A stretch of 45,162 bases of DNA from an uncultured SAR116 cluster alpha proteobacterium (lineage in GTDB: Bacteria; Pseudomonadota; Alphaproteobacteria; Puniceispirillales; GCA-002684695): NCBI GenBank assembly GCA_902539295.1, contig CACBIM010000015.1:1-45162 (forward strand). The letters run 5' to 3'. The notes beneath the pieces are model-generated. The model was not told where the DNA came from. It saw only the letters and a program-made list of their open reading frames with translations, and made no database searches. The translations under genes and the position numbers were made by a program. Shown here piece by piece: positions 27,459 to 35,788 of the stretch; positions within the stretch are counted from its first letter, which is position 1, and every line of letters starts with the position of its first letter.

Positions 27459-28235
27459 TTAGAATGTCATTTGTAGTTCAGCTGATGAAGTTGAAGTTGT
27501 TCCATTGTCTAATGAACCAATTTCAAACTGCATTCCAGGAACTACAGTATATGTAGCTGAATAAGATGATTTATCAGCATCATCACCTTGGAAACCAATT
27601 ACAAGTCCACCAGTTGTGTAAGATGCTGAATATGAAACTGTATCAGTTCCAGCTGCTGCTTCAACTTGCTTACTATGTGCAACAATTGTTAATGCTCCTA
27701 AACCAGCTTTAACACCCATTGTTGTCTGGTCAAGTGATGCATTGTCGTCACTGTAAACATCTCCACCGATTGTCACAGACATACCGCTCATGTCAGTTGA
27801 AAATGAACCACCGAACATTGTGTCACCTTGATTGTTCATTGAAGCACCAATGCCCATACCAGCAACAGTAGCACCTAATGAAATACCACCAGCATCACTT
27901 GAGTGAGCAACACCATCTGAACTAATATCAGAAGAAGCTGCATTTCCACCTAAGCCAGGTGCTTTTTCATTTTGATCAAAGTCACCAAAAGTAATTGCTA
28001 CAGCATCTGAAGTAATTGTTAATTCTCCAGCATTAGCCATGTTGTTGTTTGATAAAGATAAAACCATACCATTATCAAAAGTTTTTGAAACACCAACAGC
28101 TGTTGAAACATCAACAGATGTGTTGCCATCATCCATAACTTTAACTTTTGCTGTACCAGAAAGAGTAAAGTCAGTTGCATTAGCGCTAACTGCAAGAGCA
28201 GCAACACCAACAGATGTTAATAAAATTTTGCGCAT
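27459..28235 (-). CDS. Small outer-membrane porin-like beta-barrel protein
   Basis: A 258-residue secreted protein with an Ala-rich signal peptide ending SANA (cleavage about residue 20). The mature part starts TDFTLSGTAKVKV and continues as alternating strands with many Gly, Ser, Thr and Asp, ending with Phe258 as expected for BAM-inserted barrels. It resembles alphaproteobacterial Gram-negative porins but is short for a 16-stranded barrel. A strong ribosome binding site, AAAGGGAGAA, precedes the ATG, and a strong terminator follows, suggesting high expression. Codon choice is less AT-biased than in its neighbours, as is common for abundant proteins. Confidence 0.78.
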   Translation of the reverse strand: MRKILLTSVGVAALAVSANATDFTLSGTAKVKVMDDGNTSVDVSTAVGVSKTFDNGMVLSLSNNNMANAGELTITSDAVAITFGDFDQNEKAPGLGGNAASSDISSDGVAHSSDAGGISLGATVAGMGIGASMNNQGDTMFGGSFSTDMSGMSVTIGGDVYSDDNASLDQTTMGVKAGLGALTIVAHSKQVEAAAGTDTVSYSASYTTGGLVIGFQGDDADKSSYSATYTVVPGMQFEIGSLDNGTTSTSSAELQMTF

Positions 28236-28245
28236 GAGAATTCTC

Positions 28246-28255
28246 CCTTTATTAA
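28246..28255 (-). promoter_or_regulatory. Strong ribosome binding site of the porin gene
   Basis: On the minus strand TAAAGGGAGAATTCTC leads to the ATG at 28235. AGGGAG is a near-ideal Shine-Dalgarno sequence at proper spacing, unlike the weak sites before most genes in this window. Confidence 0.7.
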
Positions 28256-28271
28256 TTAATTACGCGTTATG

Positions 28272-28283
28272 TGCAATATTGCA
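28272..28283. repeat. Perfect 12-bp palindrome in the porin upstream region
   Basis: TGCAATATTGCA is a perfect palindrome 37-48 bp upstream of the porin start codon, where a repressor or activator of porin transcription could bind. No regulator is known for it. Confidence 0.4.
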
Positions 28284-28300
28284 TTTATTGATATAAATGT

Positions 28301-28318
28301 TTATACAAAAAAGTATAA
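28301..28318. repeat. Inverted repeat TTATAC-A6-GTATAA upstream of the porin gene
   Basis: Perfect 6-bp arms flank six A in the porin-yggS gap. On the minus strand GTATAA could also serve as a -10 element, so this may be a promoter rather than an operator. Confidence 0.35.
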
Positions 28319-28365
28319 TTTAACAATAATTATGTTTAATAAATTGTCACACTTTTAACTACCCA

Positions 28366-28383
28366 TGTTGCAAAAAAGCAACA
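28366..28383. repeat. Inverted repeat TGTTGC-A6-GCAACA between porin and yggS
   Basis: Perfect 6-bp arms TGTTGC and GCAACA flank six A, 29 bp before the yggS start and 131 bp before the porin start. The same arms with another 6-bp spacer recur upstream of the YjbE-like gene (42468-42485), which suggests a shared operator. This is inference. Confidence 0.5.
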
Positions 28384-28411
28384 ATAGTTATTTTGGTAAA
28401 CGGAAGCTAAA

Positions 28412-29095
28412 ATGTTAATGGAAAATTTCATTTATAGTAATTACGAATTAATTTTAAAAGAAATAAATGACACATGTTTAAAAGCAAATAAAGATCCCAA
28501 GAACGTAAAAGTAATTGCTATATGCAAACGCCAACCCTTTTTTAAAATTAAGCAGTCTATTAAAGTGGGAATAACCAATTTTGGTGAAAATCGTATTCAA
28601 GACGCAAAAAACAGATGGTCTAAAATAAAATCTGAAAAAATTAAATTAAGTTTCGTTGGTCCCTTGCAAACAAATAAATCAGAAGATGCAGTGAAATACT
28701 TTGATGATATTCAATCTTTGGATAGATTAAAACTAGCAAAGAGCTTAAGCAATGCACAAGCAAAATTAAAAAAGAAAATCAAATTCATGATACAAGTCAA
28801 TACTGGTAATGAGCCGCAAAAGTCAGGAATTAAGCCAACTGAAGTTGATGATTTCATTAAACTTTGTTCTAGTAATTACGGACTAAACATTTGTGGATTG
28901 ATGTGTATACCGCCTGCAAATGAAAATCCTGCACTTCATTTTGCATTAATGCATGAATTAAATAAAAGAAATAATTTACGATATTTATCTATGGGAATGA
29001 GTAATGACTATAAGACTGCAATCGAATTTGGTGCAACACACATAAGAATTGGATCAAAATTGTTTGGCGATCGACTTGAAAAAGAAGAGATATGA
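28412..29095 (+). CDS. YggS/PROSC-family PLP homeostasis protein
   Basis: A 227-residue PLP-binding protein with an alanine-racemase-like single domain. Seen: VKVIAICKRQ with the PLP lysine at Lys39, FGENRIQDA, LSFVGPLQTNK, MIQVNTGNEPQKSGI, GLMCIPP and RYLSMGMSNDYKTAIEFGATHIRIGS, whose last part is the most conserved family signature. It buffers PLP and supports amino-acid balance; no enzyme activity is established. It is divergent from the porin gene and ends 3 bp from the convergent ribA. Confidence 0.93.
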   Translation: MLMENFIYSNYELILKEINDTCLKANKDPKNVKVIAICKRQPFFKIKQSIKVGITNFGENRIQDAKNRWSKIKSEKIKLSFVGPLQTNKSEDAVKYFDDIQSLDRLKLAKSLSNAQAKLKKKIKFMIQVNTGNEPQKSGIKPTEVDDFIKLCSSNYGLNICGLMCIPPANENPALHFALMHELNKRNNLRYLSMGMSNDYKTAIEFGATHIRIGSKLFGDRLEKEEI

Positions 29096-29098
29096 TAA

Positions 29099-30196
29099 TT
29101 ATAAATTGTGGCCTGAACGAATTTTTTTTGTTTCTAAATATTTCTTTGCTTCAGCAGGAACTTTAACTTTTATCTGAACAGACTCAATAACATTTATACC
29201 ACTTTTCTGTACTTGTGATATCTTTTCTGGATTATTAGTAATAAGTTTGATGGAATTTACTCCTAGTAACTTTAACAATTCACAAGCATTTTCATGTCTT
29301 CTTTGGTCGGCATCAAATCCAAGTGCATAATTTGCATCTATCGTGTCAATATTATGAAACTGAAATTCATAAGCCCTAAGCTTATTTAAGAGCCCAATAT
29401 TTCTTCCTTCCTCTGGCATGTACAAAAGCAAACCTCCATCATTAGCCATCATCTCAATTGATTTTTTTAATTGTGATCCACAATCGCATTTCAAGGAATC
29501 CAGAATATCCCCAGTAATACATTGAGAATGAATTCTAACCAAAGGGTTCTTTTTTAGATGTCCCTTTTTCAAGATTATTGCAAAATATTCTAAGTAATCA
29601 TTCTTAGATCGAAAACTGACAATTTCGGTCTCTTTGCAGGCTGATATAGGAACATAAGACCTTGATACTATTGTAAATTCGTTTTGCACCTTTAAATCTA
29701 TAATCAGGTCAGTGTTTTCATATATTTTTATATTGTAATTATTAAGTTTTAAATTAGGTTCTGTTTTACTAGTAAAAGCCATATTACAAAAAACTAGCGA
29801 AGGTATTATTTGATTATTTTTCATCAATTGGATCAGATTTTTAATTTCTAATCTATGTTCAATTGATATAACTGCATCCTTTAAATAATTTTTTGTATTA
29901 ACTATCGAACTTGAAATATTTTTTACAAACTTACTGTCTATTTCTTTGCTAAATGAAATAGAAAATAATTCTCCTTCAACATTTTTTCTTGAAAGGTAAT
30001 TCATTCTCTTGTTATTTATGATTATTGATGTCGATGATGAAGATAGAGTTCTCATCAGGTTCAAACTCTTGTTTGTTACATTTTCTGAGCAAGATAATAA
30101 GATAAAATTTCCTGATGCATTTTTAAGTGCAACTGGCAAACCAAGTTTTAGATCTAAAAGTAAATGGTAAACATTTGTATTATTACTAGTATACAT
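29099..30196 (-). CDS. ribA: GTP cyclohydrolase II with degenerate N-terminal DHBP-synthase-like domain
   Basis: A 365-residue protein of riboflavin synthesis. The C-terminal half (about 175-365) is a complete GTP cyclohydrolase II: RIHSQCITGDILDSLKCDCG carries zinc ligands Cys226, Cys237 and Cys239; PEEGRNIGLLNKLRAYEFQ holds the catalytic arginine; and LGFDADQRRHENACELL and LITNNPEKI complete it. The N-terminal half has the length of RibB, but the acidic metal-binding motifs of DHBP synthase are not recognisable, so it is probably inactive. It is divergent from the winged-helix regulator gene. Confidence 0.9.
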   Translation of the reverse strand: MYTSNNTNVYHLLLDLKLGLPVALKNASGNFILLSCSENVTNKSLNLMRTLSSSSTSIIINNKRMNYLSRKNVEGELFSISFSKEIDSKFVKNISSSIVNTKNYLKDAVISIEHRLEIKNLIQLMKNNQIIPSLVFCNMAFTSKTEPNLKLNNYNIKIYENTDLIIDLKVQNEFTIVSRSYVPISACKETEIVSFRSKNDYLEYFAIILKKGHLKKNPLVRIHSQCITGDILDSLKCDCGSQLKKSIEMMANDGGLLLYMPEEGRNIGLLNKLRAYEFQFHNIDTIDANYALGFDADQRRHENACELLKLLGVNSIKLITNNPEKISQVQKSGINVIESVQIKVKVPAEAKKYLETKKIRSGHNL

Positions 30197-30265
30197 ATCG
30201 GAAAAATTAAATTAATTTTAACTATTAAAACATTGATTAGATTAATATAGTTAAAAACACAAATT

Positions 30266-30916
30266 ATGAAAGAACATATATTGGATTTAATAATTATTGA
30301 GTCAAATATAGATCATACTAAAATCTGGGACGATTATTTTTCAAATAAATATGAAATAAAAATATTTAACAGTTTAGAAAATAGTTTAGAAAACAAAAAA
30401 TTTTTTAATAATAATACAATTTTTATAATTCATGGTAATCTCCAAAAAAGCAATTGCAATATACGATTACAAAATAATATTATTTTTCTAATAGATGACA
30501 ATTTTTCAATTCCTAATGAAAGTTCACATAAAAACATCTTTTTAAAAAAACCTGTAAGTTTAAGAAAAATTGAAAAGATTATATATGATTTTAAAAACCA
30601 CAAAGTGGATTATACAGAAGAAATTATTAAAATAAAAAAATATATTTTTATACCAATTGATAAAAAATTATACTCAAATGACAAAAGCGAATTTATAAAA
30701 TTAACAGAAAAAGAGGTTCAAATTCTTATTGAATTAGACAATACAAAAATTAAGTCTAGTAAAAAACATTTACTTGAAAAAGTATGGAAATATAATCCAA
30801 ACATCAAAACTTCTACTGTTGAAAGCCATATTCATAGATTGAGGAAAAAACTTGTAGGTTTCTCACAAGGCAATCTAAACATTAAATACGGAAGATCTGG
30901 TTATTATATTACTTAA
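30266..30916 (+). CDS. OmpR-type winged-helix regulator with degenerate receiver-like domain
   Basis: A 216-residue protein. The C-terminal part (about 125-216) is an OmpR/PhoB-type winged helix: FIKLTEKEVQILIELD, KHLLEKVWKYNPNIKTSTVESHIHRLRKKL (split here) and the IKYGRSGYYIT wing. The N-terminal part has receiver-like beta/alpha rhythm and a LKKPVSLRKIEKII segment resembling the conserved Lys region. The usual paired acids are replaced by IIESN, and the phosphoacceptor strand reads IFIIHGNL with no Asp. It is therefore probably phosphorylation-independent. No kinase is adjacent; the tRNA-Gln gene follows convergently. Confidence 0.82.
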   Translation: MKEHILDLIIIESNIDHTKIWDDYFSNKYEIKIFNSLENSLENKKFFNNNTIFIIHGNLQKSNCNIRLQNNIIFLIDDNFSIPNESSHKNIFLKKPVSLRKIEKIIYDFKNHKVDYTEEIIKIKKYIFIPIDKKLYSNDKSEFIKLTEKEVQILIELDNTKIKSSKKHLLEKVWKYNPNIKTSTVESHIHRLRKKLVGFSQGNLNIKYGRSGYYIT

Positions 30917-30921
30917 ATATA

Positions 30922-30996
30922 TGGCTGGGGCGGTAGGATTCGAACCTACGGTACACAGGATCAAAACCTGCTGCCTTACCACTTGGCCACGCCCCA
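30922..30996 (-). tRNA. tRNA-Gln (anticodon UUG)
   Basis: On the minus strand the gene begins TGGGGCG and ends CGCCCCA-G-CCA, giving a 7-bp acceptor stem and an encoded CCA. The D-arm GCCAAGTGGTAAGGC, the anticodon loop TTTTGAT with anticodon TTG, and the T-arm GTAGGTTCGAATCCTAC are all in place. The length is 75 nt including CCA. Confidence 0.97.
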
Positions 30997-31047
30997 TTGA
31001 TTTTAATAACAATCTATATAAAACAATTCTTAGGTTCAAGAAACATA

Positions 31048-33150
31048 TTAATTTATTTTAAAAATTTTATAAGTTGGATAGTCATCTTTTATAAGCTGGA
31101 ACAAATTATTGTTATTATTGTTAAGGAAATATAATTTAACAAATGTAGATTCCAAAGTATCAGGGCTTACAACATAAAAAAATCTATTTTCGTCAATAAT
31201 TTCGATTAATAAAGAAACTGGCCCACTATTATCATAATCAAACCTTCTTATCATTTTTCCATTTTGAGAAATTATAAGACTATTTAATTGGTTACCATTG
31301 CTAATTGAACCTGAATTTACATTTAGAATTGCGTCACCGCAAATCATTTCACTTTTTGATTTTGGATTACAATCAATTCTTTCAAACAAAGATTTGTTTT
31401 TCTCAATTCCATTTGTGATGTCCCAATTTCCTATATATGTGATAGTTGACCACCATCTAATCATATTTCTTGAGAGGTATAAATATACAGGGCGATTTAA
31501 AGGTTCTGATTTTGATATTTCATTTACAAAATATTTATAACCCTGATCTGAGTCTTCAAGAACTTTTTCTATATTATTTGAAACTACATAATTAATTATA
31601 TCATATGAGTTTTCTTGAGAAGCTGATGTGAGTGAGTTGGCAACAAGATAGGTTTTTGGTGATCTTTGTGAGCCACCATCATGCACAGAAGATAAACCAG
31701 AAAAAAAGTTCAACCAATAACCATAATCCCACCAAGTAACAATTATAGACGAAGTATCATATCCTTCTTTTGATAGTAAATCAAAAGCTTGCGTGGTATT
31801 AATTGAAAAGGAAGGTTTGGGTATATATTTTGGTTTGCAATTAAAATAATTATCATTTTCACAAAAAGAAATGGAGGATATTACTACAAGAAAAATTAAA
31901 AATACAGTTGAAATAGAGGCTAAGAAATTTTTTATAAAATTTTCTGAAATTTTTACTAAATCTTGCGACTGAATAATTTTATTTATCAACATAACTGAAC
32001 AAATTAATAAATATGCCACACCAAACCAATATATTGGGATAGCATACATGGCAAATCTTTTTCCCACAAAAAAACTCATTAAAAGAAACAGCATAATAGG
32101 TAGCATTGAAATGGCTTTATTAAAATTAAAAGCCCAGAATAATAGAACACCTAAAAGCCCAAATAAAATAACCCACTCACTTCCATTGCCAATAACAACA
32201 TTTGAATATTCTTTAAAGTTAAGAGTTTGTAACTCTGTAATTGTATTGAAGGTATCAGGAAAAAATAAGTTACTTGTTATAGATTCTTTGGAAGCAAATA
32301 ATAAAAACTCGTTAACAAAAATAACTAAATTAGAAAAACTATTAACAACAGAAAAAGGACCACTAAAAAGTAAAAATAAAATTATTTGAATAATTGAAAT
32401 TTTTAATTTCTGTCTGTTAAAGAATTGCAATAAAATTAAAGTAAAAATAAATGGTATTAAAAAACCAGGGTGTTGATACCACCATGTGAATAAAAAGTTA
32501 AAAAAACCGGCTATACAAATTAAAGCAAGCTTCTTTTTGCTACCTTCAACTTTTATGCTTGCTAAGACCAAACCCAAAATTATATAGAACAAACCAATGT
32601 TTAAAAGATCCGTATCAACCCGTCCCACAGAGGTTCTTACATAAATTGATTGAGATAGTGATGCCCCTAATCCTGCAATAACACCTTCATATCCAAAACC
32701 AAGAATTATAAAAAAAAGAGTAATTGACATAGCAGTTATTAGTGCAGAAATGGGTATTAGTTTATTCGCTGCAAGAAGAAGATCATTATTAAAAAAACTT
32801 GAAAAATAGTTTATTGTAATTGGTAGCAATGAAATATTAAATATACTATCTTCATCATTAGAATTGTTTTTACCGATTACTTCATCATATTCAGGAAAAA
32901 AGCGTTTTTCTAAATGTAATGAAACTGACTTTTTTTCATTTAAATATTTAGCTTGACTTAAAAAATAAGGACCATCTGCTGTGGATAAAAGAGGGCTATT
33001 ATTATAAAAGGTAATATCTTTATTTAACTTCCAAATGTTCCATTGATCGCTTCGTGTTTTAAATGCAAGCAAGCCAATTATCAACGTTAATATTAAAACA
33101 GAAACAACTCCCATTAATCCAAAATTTCTATTTTTAAAAATTTCAAGCAA
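31048..33150 (-). CDS. STT3/PglB-type oligosaccharyltransferase
   Basis: A 700-residue polytopic membrane protein with about 12-13 hydrophobic segments up to residue 430 and a soluble periplasmic C-terminal domain. The full set of STT3 catalytic signatures is visible: LLSTADGPYF in the first loop (Asp59), SVGRVDTDLL with the DTD motif (Asp179, Asp181), TITE (303-306) as the TIxE motif of external loop 5, GKRFAMYAIP, and TWWDYGYWLNFFSG with WWDYG at 473-477. VYLYLSRNMIRWW (555-567) fits the later conserved region. STT3 enzymes transfer lipid-linked glycans to Asn in N-x-S/T. It lies 41 bp downstream of ispE and may share its transcript. No other pgl gene is visible in the window. The family is very likely; the reaction here is inference. 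Confidence 0.88.
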   Translation of the reverse strand: MLEIFKNRNFGLMGVVSVLILTLIIGLLAFKTRSDQWNIWKLNKDITFYNNSPLLSTADGPYFLSQAKYLNEKKSVSLHLEKRFFPEYDEVIGKNNSNDEDSIFNISLLPITINYFSSFFNNDLLLAANKLIPISALITAMSITLFFIILGFGYEGVIAGLGASLSQSIYVRTSVGRVDTDLLNIGLFYIILGLVLASIKVEGSKKKLALICIAGFFNFLFTWWYQHPGFLIPFIFTLILLQFFNRQKLKISIIQIILFLLFSGPFSVVNSFSNLVIFVNEFLLFASKESITSNLFFPDTFNTITELQTLNFKEYSNVVIGNGSEWVILFGLLGVLLFWAFNFNKAISMLPIMLFLLMSFFVGKRFAMYAIPIYWFGVAYLLICSVMLINKIIQSQDLVKISENFIKNFLASISTVFLIFLVVISSISFCENDNYFNCKPKYIPKPSFSINTTQAFDLLSKEGYDTSSIIVTWWDYGYWLNFFSGLSSVHDGGSQRSPKTYLVANSLTSASQENSYDIINYVVSNNIEKVLEDSDQGYKYFVNEISKSEPLNRPVYLYLSRNMIRWWSTITYIGNWDITNGIEKNKSLFERIDCNPKSKSEMICGDAILNVNSGSISNGNQLNSLIISQNGKMIRRFDYDNSGPVSLLIEIIDENRFFYVVSPDTLESTFVKLYFLNNNNNNLFQLIKDDYPTYKIFKIN

Positions 33151-33191
33151 TTAAATATCTTTCATAAATTAATTAAATAAAATTTATTTGA

Positions 33192-34082
33192 TTATACTTT
33201 TAAAATCAAATCTCTTTTCTTAAGCAAACCTCCTGACCAAATCCAATAATTTTTAGTTTCATTGGCCTTAATAATTGCCCTCTTAAAATCATTTGCTTCC
33301 TTTCTTGAATAGAATATTCCATAGCAAGTAGCTCCAGAACCAGACATACCATAACTAAAGCATGTGTCATATTTTTTAAAAACATCTAAAATATTTGAAA
33401 TTTCAGGTACAATTTTTATTGCAGTTTTCTCTAAATCATTACCTAAACTTGATATTTTGTATATATCACTAAAATTATTGACATTTATAATTGGTCTTTT
33501 TCCTCCTGGCTTTTTTATAACTAAATTTTTGAAAACTTTTTTTGTTGAAAGCTGAATTTTAGGGTTCATTAAAACTATTCCAACATCAAGTTTTTCGTTA
33601 AATTTAAGTAGTTTTATTTTTTCCCCTTTGCCTTCCATCAATAATGGGCTTGAATATAGGCAAGCTGGAACATCAGAACCCATAGTTGCAGATAACTTAA
33701 TAATTTCATTTATCAATTTTTTCTGTTTAAATTTTATTTGAGATAGAAAGTATCTTATTATACTAGCACTATTAGCAGATCCACCACCCAAACCAGCTGA
33801 TACAGGAATATTTTTTTGAAGTTTTACATTTATTTTTTGATTTGTATGAAAATGATTTTGGCAAAAAGACAAACTCTTACTTATAATTGTATCACCACCG
33901 TTATGAGTTAAGTCATTTTTAAAATCTCCCTCAACCTCAACATTATTAAATAAAGATTTTTTTATATGAATTCTGTCAAACAAATCTAAAAAAAAAACAT
34001 GCGAAGAGATAGAGTGATAACCATCATCTAATATTTTGTTTATTATAAGTGATAGGTTTAATTTAGCTGGAGATAAAATCAT
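33192..34082 (-). CDS. ispE: 4-diphosphocytidyl-2-C-methyl-D-erythritol kinase
   Basis: A 296-residue GHMP kinase of the non-mevalonate isoprenoid pathway. Seen: SPAKLNLSLII (4-14) with Lys7, DDGYHSISSH, the ATP loop PVSAGLGGGSANSA (93-106), SATMGSDVPACLY and the C-terminal SYGMSGSGATCYGIF. Length and order are normal. It overlaps the TPR-protein gene by 4 bp and precedes the oligosaccharyltransferase gene. Isoprenoid made by this pathway also builds the polyprenyl carrier such a transferase would use, but that link is only suggestive. Confidence 0.95.
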   Translation of the reverse strand: MILSPAKLNLSLIINKILDDGYHSISSHVFFLDLFDRIHIKKSLFNNVEVEGDFKNDLTHNGGDTIISKSLSFCQNHFHTNQKINVKLQKNIPVSAGLGGGSANSASIIRYFLSQIKFKQKKLINEIIKLSATMGSDVPACLYSSPLLMEGKGEKIKLLKFNEKLDVGIVLMNPKIQLSTKKVFKNLVIKKPGGKRPIINVNNFSDIYKISSLGNDLEKTAIKIVPEISNILDVFKKYDTCFSYGMSGSGATCYGIFYSRKEANDFKRAIIKANETKNYWIWSGGLLKKRDLILKV

Positions 34083-35782
34083 TTCTTATTATAATTAAAA
34101 TTTTTATCTAACTTTTTTTTTATTTTTTCTAACAAACTCTTATCTCCATTTAATGAAAGAGCCCTTTCCCATACAAGTTTTGCTTCTTGTTTTCTTCCAA
34201 CTTTAAAGTAAGCATCACCCAAATGGTCAGTTATTTCCATTTCTTGTGGCTCAAGTTCTATTGCTCTTTCAAGATAAATTATAGCTTTTCTAAAATCATT
34301 AAGTTTAAAAAAGGCCCAGCCAAGAGAGTCTAAGAAAAAACCATTCTGAGGTTCTTTTGAAACAGCAAATTTTATAAGGTCAATTCCTTCGTCTAATCGA
34401 ATATTTCTGTCAACTAAAGTATAACCCACAAAATTTGAAATTTCTGGATTATTAGGGTAATTTTTTAATAGTATATCAAAAGATTCAATTGCATTTTCCC
34501 AGTCTTTTAAAAGAACCAAATTTAAAGATTTATAATAATAAACTTCAGGCGACTTGATTTTTGATAAATCAATTTTTTCCAAAAATTCCATTGATTTTTT
34601 GTAATCATTTTTTCTTCTATAAATATTAGACATCCTTAAAAGCGCTTTGTTTTTGAATTTTGTTTCATTAGAAATCTTTTCAATTATAGATATAGCTAAA
34701 TCAATATTTCCCTTCTTTTCTTGAATATATGAGATTTCAAATTCAGATATTATCCAACTTGGGCTTTTGTTTTTATTATTTTTTAAAATTTCAAGAGCTA
34801 TGTCATCCTGATCTACTTCTGAAAAAAAAGACGAAAGTATTAATCTTGCACTTTGGTTGTTTTCATCTAAGTATAAAGAAAACCAGAAGTGTGGAATAGA
34901 TTTTAAAAAACCTTCAGATTTCGCAATTATATATCCACATTCAAAAAAAACATTTGATAATAATTTTAATGGGTCATATATATTTTTTTTTGGAAGATTT
35001 TCTAAAGCAAAGTCTAAGTCTAAATTTTCAGGAAGATTTTGTATTAAAAACGATTTGGCTTTTTTTTCATCAATTTTATAATAAATAATTTTTGCTATAT
35101 TTATGTAGTACCTTGAAGGAATAATTTTAATCTGTTTTTGTAATTCTTCAAATGCTTCAATAGTTTCAGAATATTCATCAAAATAAGCATATATCATTAA
35201 ATTTTGAACCTTAAGAAAGAAATAAAGATCAGAATTTTTTTCGGTACTGTTTATGTAGTTTTGAAGCTTTGTGATTGCATTGCTTTTTTGATTTTTAAAA
35301 ACATAATCCCAAGTCTGAAGCATAATTTTTGTAAAAATGTCATGTTTCTCTAATCCAAGTAAGTTAGATATTTCAACTGCGCTACTTAGCTCATTTCTTC
35401 TGACAAGTTCAACAATTGTAGGATATAAAAATTTTTGGTCATGTTCATCTGATAGTAATTCAATTTCAGAAATAATTTTAAGAGACCTATTAATGTTTCC
35501 CATGTAAATATTAGCCCAAAAGGCATTTTCAAGTAATTCTATGTTATTGTTTTTGGTTTTGAGCGCTTTTTCTGAAAAGTTCAAAAAGTTTTTATAATCC
35601 TTATTTTTTGACGCAACTATGCTAGATAAAAAGTTTCCAATATATAATGGCTCTAAAGTTTCATAATCATAGTTTTTATTTTTTAAACCGTATTTTTTAA
35701 AATCGTCTAAATCTTGAGAAAAAGAATTATTATTTATACAAAATATGAAAAAAAAAATAAATATTTTAAGAATATTAGGCAA
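34079..35782 (-). CDS. Exported tetratricopeptide-repeat protein
   Basis: A 567-residue protein with a hydrophobic signal peptide (about 1-22, ending NNSFS) and many TPR-type helical pairs. The clearest are near the C-terminus: YYYKSLNLVLLKDWENAIESF, split at the helix turn, NPEISNFVGYTLVDRNIRLDEG and LGWAFFKLNDFRKAIIYLERAIELEPQ in succession. TPR proteins are scaffolds, and the partner here is unknown. A TPR gene just before ispE is common in alphaproteobacteria. It overlaps ispE by 4 bp, implying coupling. Confidence 0.85.
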   Translation of the reverse strand: MPNILKIFIFFFIFCINNNSFSQDLDDFKKYGLKNKNYDYETLEPLYIGNFLSSIVASKNKDYKNFLNFSEKALKTKNNNIELLENAFWANIYMGNINRSLKIISEIELLSDEHDQKFLYPTIVELVRRNELSSAVEISNLLGLEKHDIFTKIMLQTWDYVFKNQKSNAITKLQNYINSTEKNSDLYFFLKVQNLMIYAYFDEYSETIEAFEELQKQIKIIPSRYYINIAKIIYYKIDEKKAKSFLIQNLPENLDLDFALENLPKKNIYDPLKLLSNVFFECGYIIAKSEGFLKSIPHFWFSLYLDENNQSARLILSSFFSEVDQDDIALEILKNNKNKSPSWIISEFEISYIQEKKGNIDLAISIIEKISNETKFKNKALLRMSNIYRRKNDYKKSMEFLEKIDLSKIKSPEVYYYKSLNLVLLKDWENAIESFDILLKNYPNNPEISNFVGYTLVDRNIRLDEGIDLIKFAVSKEPQNGFFLDSLGWAFFKLNDFRKAIIYLERAIELEPQEMEITDHLGDAYFKVGRKQEAKLVWERALSLNGDKSLLEKIKKKLDKNFNYNKK

Positions 35783-35788
35783 TATTAA

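Noticed and set aside
28039-28296. Plus-strand open frame opposite the porin N-terminus
   Set aside because: It overlaps the porin signal-peptide region antisense, has no recognisable domain and no ribosome site.
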